Assembly (NCBI GenBank): GCA_963575745.1
Contig: CAUYUJ010003567.1
Coordinates: 1-47,500, forward strand
Source of the DNA: Prorocentrum cordatum
Taxonomy: Eukaryota; Sar; Dinophyceae; Prorocentrales; Prorocentraceae
Direction of reading: 5' to 3'
DNA length: 47,500 nt
Shown here: in pieces, positions 40,154 through 47,500 of the stretch
Position numbering within the stretch: the stretch's first letter is position 1
How the letters are laid out: every line of letters starts with the position of its first letter
Notes under the pieces: generated by a model
Told to the model about the DNA's origin: nothing
Seen by the model: only the letters and a program-made list of their open reading frames with translations
Database searches by the model: none
Position numbers and translations under genes: made by a program

Positions 40154-41508
40154 TTGATGCTGATGTTGATACTGATGCGGCTGATGATGATCATGGTACT
40201 ACTGATGATGATGCTGATGGTGATGATGATGATGATGAGGGTGATGATGATGACGATGTCGGTGATGATGATGAACATGCTCATGATGGTGTTGATGCTG
40301 GTGATGAGGATGCTGATGATTGTGATGATGCTGATGATGGTGATGTTGGTGCTGAACATGACCATGATGGTGGTGATGAGGATGCTGATGCTGTGGAGGA
40401 TGATGATGCTGATGCTGCTGATACTGATAAAGATGATGCTGATAATGCTGCTGGTGACGATGAACATGATCATGATGATGCTGATACTGGTGATGATGCG
40501 GCTGATGATGATGAACATGCTCACACTGATGCTGATGACGACGAGGATGATGATGCTGATGACGATTGCGATGATGGTGAGAATGATGATACCAATGCTG
40601 GTGATGACGAGCATGATCATGATGATGCTGATGACGATGCTGATGATGCTGATGCTGATACTGGTGCGGCTGATGATGATCATGATGATGCTGATGGTGA
40701 TGATGATGCCGATTGTGATGATGATGAACATGATTTTGATGGTGGTGATGCTGGTGATGAGGATGCTGATGATGATGCTTATGCTTCTGATGATGATGAG
40801 AATGATGATGCTGCTGATAATTCTGATGCTGATGAACAAGACTATGATGATGCTGATGATGGTGATGACGATGCTGATGATGATGCTGCTGATACTGATG
40901 AGGCTGATGATGCTGATGATGATGATGACGACGATGCTGATGAGGATGAGGATGCTTACGATGATCATGATGATGATGATGATTCTGGTGCTGAGCCTGA
41001 TGCTGATACTGATGATCATGACCATGACCATGATGATGCGGATGCTGATGGGGATGATGGTGCTGATGATGATGCTGATGCTGCTGCTGCTGATGATGCT
41101 GACAACGATGATGATGACAACGATGAGGATGCTGCTGATACTGGTGATGATGATGATGATGCTGATACTGTTGATGATGATGATGATGAGCATGATGATG
41201 CTGATGATGTTGATGCTGATACTGCTGATGATGGTAATGCTGATGCTGATACTGGTGCGGCTGATGAAGGTGATGCTGCTGTTGATGATGGTGTTGATGC
41301 TGCTGGTGATGGCGATCATGATGATGCTGATGATGCGGATGCTGATGATGCCGATGATGCATATGATGATGATCATGCTGATGCTGATGATGATGCTGCT
41401 GATGATGATGATGATGGTGATGATGACCATGCTGAGGATGATGATGCTGATGATGCTGATTTTGCTGGTGCTGTTAGTGGTGCGGCTGATGATACCGATG
41501 AAGATGCA

Positions 41509-41546
<38 letters not shown>

Positions 41547-42380
41547 CGACGCATATGATGATGCTGACGGTGATGATTGTGGTGAGGAATGTCATGCTGA
41601 GGATGATGATGCTGACGATGAGGATGATGCCGATGCTGATACCGATGCTGCTGACGATGATGATGCTGATCAGGATGGTAATGTTCTTGATGATGAATAT
41701 GATGGCTCTGATGTTGATAATGGTGATGGTAATGATGCGTATGATGATGCTGATGATGATGGTGATGATGCTGATGCTGGTACTGATGCGGCTTATGATG
41801 ATGCTGATGATGCTGATGCTGATGATGATGACCATTATGCATATGATTGTGATGCTGATGCTGATGATGCGCTGTTGGTGATGATGAGAATGATGATAAT
41901 GATGATGATGATGCATGATGAAGATGCTGATGATGGTGATGCTGATGATGGTGATGCTGATGCTGACGATGATGCGGATGATGGTGATGCTGATGCCAGC
42001 GATGATGATGATGATGGTGCTAAGCATGGTCATGATGGTGGTGGTGATCCTGGTGATGATGATGCTGCTGCTGATGATGATAATGCTGTTGATGCTGCTG
42101 ATGATGATATTGCTGATGATGCTGAGGATGACGAACATGATCATGATGCTGCTGATGATGGTGATGAGTCTGATGATGGTGCTGATGAAGATGCTGATGC
42201 GGACGATGATGAGGATGCTCATGATGATTTTGATGTTGCTGACGTTGGTGATAATGATGTTGATACTGCTGATGATGATGCTGCTGCTGATGATGATTAA
42301 CATGGTCATGATGATGCTGGTGATGATGATAATGCTGATGCTGATGCTGATGCTGATGCTGATGATGCTGATAATGAGGA
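39260..42380. repeat. 3.1-kb (GAT/GCT)n array with higher-order structure
   Basis: Almost pure GAT with GCT, GGT, ACT, GAA and CAT variants. A longer motif GATGAACATGATCATGATGA followed by TGCTGATGATGGTGATGA recurs many times (for example near 39,628, 39,958, 40,088, 40,461 and 42,133), so the array was amplified in units much longer than three bases. All six frames give simple peptides (Asp/Ala, Met/Leu, Ile/Ser, His), so ORF length is not evidence of coding. Confidence 0.95.
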
Positions 42381-42640
42381 GGAGGAGGAGGAGGAGGAGG
42401 CGGAGGAGGAGCAAAAGGCGGAGCAAGATGAGCAGGAGGAGGCGGAGGAGGAGGAGGACGTGGAGGTGGAGGTGGAGGAGGAGGAGAGAAGGGGAGAGAG
42501 GACGCCGCTCAGGGAATTGTTTGTGGATAGAAATTGAGCACCTTTGAACTGGGGGGTGATGGTGGTGGTGGAGGCAGTACATAATCAGGATCTGGATGAG
42601 CGGATGATGATACCGATAATGATGTTGATGATGATGATAG

Positions 42641-42699
<59 letters not shown>

Positions 42700-43748
42700 T
42701 CAACGACGATGATCATGATGATGCTGCTGATGATGAAGCTGATACTGATGATGATGTTGTTGATGGTGATGGTTGTGCTGATGCTGATGCTGATGCTGAT
42801 GCCGATCTGATGATGATGATGATGCTGATGATGCTGCTGATGATGATACTGATGCTGCTGCTAATGATGATGTTGATGCTGCTTCTGATGATGATGATGA
42901 TGCTGATGCTGATGCTGCTGATGATGATGATAATGGTGATGCTGATACTGCTGATGATGATGCCGATGCTGATGCCGATGCTGATGCTGCTGATGATGAT
43001 GCGGCTGATGCTGCTGATGATGATGACGATGATGATAAACATGATGCTAATGATGCTGATGCTGATGCTGATGATGATGAGGATGCTGAGGATGCTGATG
43101 GTGATGGTGATGACGGTGACGATGACGATGACAATGATGATGATGCTGATGATGATGATGATGATGATGATGATGCTGATGATGATGATGATACTGCTGA
43201 TGCTGAGGCTGATGAAGCTGATGCTGGTGATGAGGAGGAGGAGGCGGAGGAGGAGCAAGAGGAGCAGCAAGAGGAGGGGGAGACTGAGGAGGAGGAGGAG
43301 GAGGAGGCGGAGGAGGAGGAGGAGGAGGAGAGAAGGGGAGTCAGGATGACGCTCAGGGAATGGTATGTGGATAGAAATTGAGCGCGTTCGAAAAGGGGAG
43401 GTGGGGCGGTGGGTGATGGTGGTGGTGGAGGCAGTGGATAATCAGGATCGGGATGAGGGGGTGATGATGCTGATGATGATATTGATGATGCTGATGTTGA
43501 TGATGAGGATGATAGTGATGATGATGGCAACGATGACAATGATGATGATGTTGATGATGATGACGGTACTGATGATGATGATGGTGATGATGCGGCTGAT
43601 GCTGATGCTGCTGCGGATGATGATGATGCTGATGATGGTACTGATGCTGATGATGATGATGATGATGATGATGCTGATGATGATGATGATGATGATGCTG
43701 CTGCTGCTGATGATGATGACGCCGAAGACGACGACGACGAGGACGACG

Positions 43749-43826
<78 letters not shown>

Positions 43827-44290
43827 CTGATGATGCTGATGCTGACGCTGATGATGATGATGCTGGTGCTGATGCTGCTGCTGCTGCTGCTGCTGATGAT
43901 GGTTATTATGATGATTATGATGACGATAATGGTGGTGGTGGTGGTGCTGGTGATGAGGATTAGGAGGAGGCGGATGAGGAGGATGAGGAGGATGAGGAGG
44001 ACGAGGAGGACGAGGAGGAGGAGGAGGAGGAGGAGGAGGAAGAGAGGACAGGAATATCGGGATAACGAGGGCTGTTATGAGGACGATGATTTCGAGGATG
44101 ATGGAGGTGGAGGAGGAGGACGAGGAGGAGGAGGAGGGAGGACGAATGTGGTTCGATGATTGACGATGGGGGATGGGGGAGGGAGGTGGGATGAAGTGGA
44201 GGCATGAGGGAGGTGGAATTCGCACATTGGGAGGAGCAACGAGGAAAGAGGGAGGATGATGAGGAGGAGGATGGGATAGGGGTTCAGGAT
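42381..44290. repeat. Tandem ~850-bp super-units of GAGGAG, spacer and GAT array
   Basis: Landmarks of copy 1: GGAGGAGGAGGAGGCGGAGG near 42,385, TTGTGGATAGAAATTGAGC near 42,520, GGTGGTGGTGGAGGCAGTAC near 42,561. Copy 2: GAGGAGGAGGCGGAGGAGG near 43,235, TATGTGGATAGAAATTGAGC near 43,364, GGTGGTGGTGGAGGCAGTGG near 43,418. Each is followed by a GAT/GCT block. After 43,960 a further GAGGAGGAC block follows with a different spacer. Confidence 0.85.
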
Positions 44291-44629
44291 GAAGGCGGGG
44301 GGTTATGAGGACGAGGATGAGGACGATAAGTGAGGAGGGAGATTCCTCTCGCTTTGCGGGCTGCACGTCTGGAGCACGTTAACGCTGGGCGTTGGGTGGT
44401 TTGCCCTCCCGGTTTGCAGAGAAGTTCTGCCGTGTCGCTCTGCCCGCCCCAGGGAGCTGCCATCGCCACGGGGGGCGGATGCGCCCCCCCAGTTTTAGTG
44501 CCAGGACGAGCGTGCGAATGTCTACGAAGGCAATGGGCATTCACCGCGTGTCAGCACAAGGCACCGCCATGTTCAAATTCAGACGAGCATAGCAACAGCG
44601 CGCCATTCGTACACAATTGCGCGGGCCTC
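44291..44629. other. Unassigned 340-bp stretch
   Basis: Not repetitive within the window. Frames of 66-110 codons exist on both strands with no recognisable motif. A CTCTGCCCGCCCCAGGGAGC segment is GC-rich. I see no gene I can support. Confidence 0.35.
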
Positions 44630-44980
44630 TAGCTGGTTTCTTTGGGCCGTTTGGGGACTCCTTTGGGGCATCGTGGAGGCTTCTTGGAATCCTCTTGGGG
44701 GCCCCTTTGGGGCGTCTTGGGGGCCTCTTAGGCCGTTTTGATGCGTTCTTGCGCCGTCTGGCCCCTTCGGAGGCAGGTTTGAGGGCCCGTCGGGGCTGCC
44801 TTGTAGCTTTCTTGGGGTTCTTTAGGGCCGTCGTGGGGGCCTCTTGAGCCTTCTTGGGGCCTCTGTGGGCCATCTTGGGGTCCTCTTGCGCCGTTTTGGG
44901 GCCCTCTCAGGGGCCCATGGGGCCGTCTTGGGGCCATCTTGGAGGCTGCTTGGGCCGTCGTGGGCCCCTGATAATCGAAA
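44630..44980 (-). repeat. CTTGGGGCC-type degenerate repeats (inverse of CCCCAAGA family)
   Basis: GGGGCATCGTGGAGGCTTCT, TTGGGGGCCCCTTTGGGGCG and GGGGCCGTCTTGGGGCCATC words across 340 bp, like 11.46-11.72 kb and the reverse of 36.95-37.7 kb. Confidence 0.75.
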
Positions 44981-44981
44981 C

Positions 44982-45265
44982 ATGATCGACCCACGAACCC
45001 GGAAAGCAAGATCGACGAAACGTCAGGCATGGCAAGGTTTCCAAGACACCTGATTGGGCGACGGGCAATTGCAATGCTGAGTGTATCGGTCTTGATGCAC
45101 CGTGCCAAGGGCTGTGCTGTTCTGCGCCGTGCTGAATAGCGATGTGCCATGCCGCGTTTGTGCTCTATAGCGTTGTGAATCGAGTCCTCCTTTGCATCCG
45201 AGTCCTGACCGAACTGATCTGGATCTTAAACTCGAGCTGCCTGAGCACATAGTAGCTGCTCCACA
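44982..45265 (+). repeat. 431-bp repeat, single truncated copy (copy D)
   Basis: Head CATGATCGACCCACGAACCC at 44,982, unit start CAATGCTGAGTGTATCGGTC at about 45,072, through GAACTGATCTGGATCTTAAA. It then leaves the family at CCACAGCTACTTGAAGTGG and does not enter the GACGTGCC run. Confidence 0.88.
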
Positions 45266-45284
45266 GCTACTTGAAGTGGACGGT

Positions 45285-45860
45285 CACACCTCCTCGTGCT
45301 AAATATTCGCTTGGGCAACCTGGACGCGTGACAACAAGCGTTTCGCTCGAGACATCCTGCCCACATCCTCATGTTAGACATCCGCCTGGGCGACCTGGAC
45401 ACGTGAAAACAAGCGTTTCGCTCAAGACATTCGCAACGCGTTCTCATGCTGGACATCCGCCTGGGCAACCTGGACACGTGCAAACAAGCGTCTCGATCGA
45501 GACTTCCTCGACACATCCTCATGCTAGACATTCGCCTGGGCGACCTGGACGCATGAAAACAAACGTCTCGCTCGAGACATCCTCAACAAATCCTCATGCT
45601 AGACACCTGCCTGGGCATCCTGGACGCGTGAAGCCAAGCGTCTCGCTCGAGACATTCTCAAGACCTGGGCACGTGAAAACGAGCATTTAACGTGAGAGAT
45701 CCTCTGAATTCTGGTCCTCAGGAGAGCACAGCACAATCTATACCACAAAACAAGCGTTTCGCTCGAGACATCCTCAACAATTTCTACAAAATAACCGTTT
45801 CGCTCGGGAACTCATCAAATTTTAATTCGCCGGCCCTCCTGAACCTCGCTATTTATCTGT
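45285..45860 (+). repeat. ~78-bp composite array around GTTTCGCTCGAGACATCC
   Basis: Five regular units: CATGCTAGACATCCGCCTGG, GCGACCTGGACACGTGAAAA, CAAGCGTTTCGCTCGAGACA, TCCTC. Unlike the other loci the cores are evenly spaced (about 78 bp). From 45,800 the usual TTAATTCGCCGGCCCTCC module follows. Confidence 0.88.
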
Positions 45861-46029
45861 AAGGGCTTCGCCCCCTGCCGCCGTCCCCCTCTCTTGGATA
45901 ATGGGCTACGCAAGAGCAAAATCATGAGGTCTCGACGTCGCCGTGAAGCAGCATCGGCAAGAGAAATTGAGATTCTGATGACATTGTTGAACTCAGTGTT
46001 GCATTTTGAACCTGCCCCCGTATGCTGTG

Positions 46030-46495
46030 CACTGAGGTTTCCACGGAATTTCGGACACGTGGCAAATGCCATTGGTTTTTCGATCCTAACCCTGCTGATC
46101 TGCGTAAGGGATGCCTCCGAATTTCAGAAATATGGCAAATCCCATGGGTTTTTCGACCCTGACCCCGCCGATCTTCGTGAGGGGTGCCGCCGAATATCAG
46201 AAATGTGGCAAATCCCGTTGGTTTTTCGACCTTGACTCCGCCTATCTGCGTGAGGGGTGCCGCCGAATTTCAAATGTCGCAAATCCCATAGGTTTTTCGA
46301 CCCTGACTCCGCCGATCTGCGTGAGGTGTGCCGCCGAATTTCAGAAATATCGCAAATCCCATTGGTTTTTCGACCCTGACCCCGCCGATCTGCGTGAGGG
46401 GTGCTGCCGAATTTTCAGAAATGTGGCACATCCCATGTGTTTTTGGACCCTGACCCCGCCGATCTGCGTGAGGGGTGTCAATTCGACCCCCCCAG
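46030..46495 (+). repeat. 72-bp tandem array, six units
   Basis: Units of TTTTTCGACCCTGACCCCGC, CGATCTGCGTGAGGGGTGCC, GCCGAATTTCAGAAATGTGG, CAAATCCCAT, with GATCTGCGTGAGG landmarks about every 72 bp from near 46,099 to 46,461. The same unit occurs inverted at 10.8, 12.0 and 16.15 kb. Confidence 0.93.
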
Positions 46496-46694
46496 AAATT
46501 CTGAGACCCCTCCCAGGAGACGCTAACCAGGTTAATTTTCGGCTCCCCCCCCTCGCGCGTTCTACAACAAGGAACAGTAAGCAGCATGAAGCAATACTGT
46601 AACAGTGGAAACTGGAAACTGGAACAGGTGCAGGGAACAGCAAACCCTCGTCCTACAGCTGGTGGCCCCACAAGGGGGCCAGCGGATCTCAGAT
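46496..46694. other. Linker, nothing recognised
   Basis: Contains CTGGAAACTGGAAC short repeats (about 46,605-46,625) and a GGTGGCCCCACAAGGGGGCC inverted segment (about 46,661-46,680). Confidence 0.3.
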
Positions 46695-47500
46695 TAAATT
46701 CGCCAGCCCTCTTCGAACTTGGCACCGGGGACCGGTTTACCTACTAAAAGAGAACCCTGGGCCGATGCCCTTTCCGGGAAACATGATCGACCCACGATCC
46801 CGGAAAGGATTATAGAAATGTAAGGCATGGCAACGTTTCAAAGACACTTGATTGGGCGACGGGCAAATGCAACGCTGAATGTATCGACCTTGATGTACCG
46901 TGCCTCATTCTGTGCTGTGCTGCGCCGTGCTAAACTGCGATGTGCCATGCCGCGATTCTGTTCTACAGCGTTGTGGATCGAGTCTTCCTTTGCATCCGAG
47001 TCCTGACCGAACTGATCTGAATCTTAAACTCGAGCTTCCTGAGCACATAGTAGCTGCCCCAGAGCTAATTCACAGGGGGGCATGCTAGGAAGACGCGCCG
47101 CGGAACGTTCCAAGGGACGCGCCAGGCGACGTGCCAGGAGACGTGCCATGGGGACGTGCCGCGAGACTTGCCAAGGGGACGCGCTACGGAACGTGCCAAT
47201 GGACGTGCCACGGAACGTGCCAAGGGACGCGCCGCGCGGCGTGCCAGGGGGACTCGCCAAAAGACGCGCCACGGAACGTGCCAAATAACGTGCCAGGTTG
47301 CAATGCTGAGTGAGTGTATCGATTTTGATGTACCGTGCCGAAGGCTGTGCTGTGCTGCGCCGTGCTGATCTGCGATGTGTCATGCTGCTTTTCATCCGAA
47401 TCCTGACCGAACTGATATGGATCTTAAGCTCGAGCTGTGTGAGCACATAGTTCACATGGTAGCTGCCCCAGAGCTAATTGACAAGGGAACTTGTCAGGAG
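46695..47500 (+). repeat. CCGGCCC module, ATGATCGACC head and 431-bp dimer (copy E, runs off the window)
   Basis: Module TTCGCCAGCCCTCTTCGAAC, TAAAAGAGAACCCTGGGCC, CCTTTCCGGGAA to 46,780, head CATGATCGACCCACGATCCC, units at about 46,870 and 47,301 (period 431). The second unit is cut by the window end. Confidence 0.9.

Noticed and set aside
39158-41881. 907-codon Met/Leu-rich ORF
   Set aside because: It is a continuation of the cold-shock exon frame into (ATG)n. Only the first ~40 residues have meaning.
40393-42300. 635-codon Asp/Ala-rich ORF as an acidic protein gene
   Set aside because: Every frame of the GAT/GCT array is open over long distances, with no start context or domain. It is kept only as a question in the findings.

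Overview
The window looks like nuclear DNA of a dinoflagellate. It is GC-rich and gene-poor, and most of it is tandem arrays and retroelements. It carries a Ty1/copia-type element with a methyltransferase-like domain between protease and integrase (an architecture I associate with dinoflagellates), a DIRS-like reverse transcriptase/RNase H/tyrosine recombinase relic, a cold-shock-domain exon behind a long pyrimidine tract, and a match to the dinoflagellate spliced leader inside the LTRs. I cannot name the genus. I saw no rRNA, tRNA, CRISPR array or bacterial-type operon.

Layout. 1-3.7 kb: broken DIRS-like retroelement. 3.6-4.65 kb: a 124-bp direct duplication and a (GAT)n microsatellite. 4.65-8.1 kb: diverged low-copy duplications of CCCCAAGA-rich DNA. 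8.1-12.1 kb: several interspersed repeat families (the CACGGCAG array, a 431-bp dimer, a GTTTCGCTCGAGACATCC array) and a possible small retroposed segment at 10.9-11.4 kb. 12.1-17.3 kb: two copies of an element built around a 77-bp satellite; the first is split by a 2.8-kb terminal-inverted-repeat insertion that contains a fold-back. 17.3-29.3 kb: one CACGGCAG array split by a 10.3-kb copia element (18,492-28,818) with two LTRs, a primer-binding site and a GAAG target duplication. 29.4-36.6 kb: the same repeat families again, in both orientations, including a third satellite element with 14 near-identical 90-bp units. 36.7-39.1 kb: microsatellites, a three-copy tandem repeat and unassigned DNA. 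39.1 kb: cold-shock-domain exon. 39.26-44.3 kb: about 5 kb of (GAT/GCT)n with higher-order structure. 44.6-47.5 kb: more dimer, 72-bp and GTTTCGCTCGAGACATCC repeats.

The only protein-coding signals I trust are the copia element (Gag, protease, methyltransferase-like, integrase, RT/RNase H), an intact 554-codon ORF lying inside it, the DIRS-like relic and the cold-shock exon. Most other long ORFs are products of period-3, period-90 or GC-rich repeats. The copia RT/RNase H part is intact, and most frame breaks elsewhere in the element lie at C or G homopolymers. The element may therefore be young, with some breaks being sequence errors. All domain calls are by eye; no search was run.
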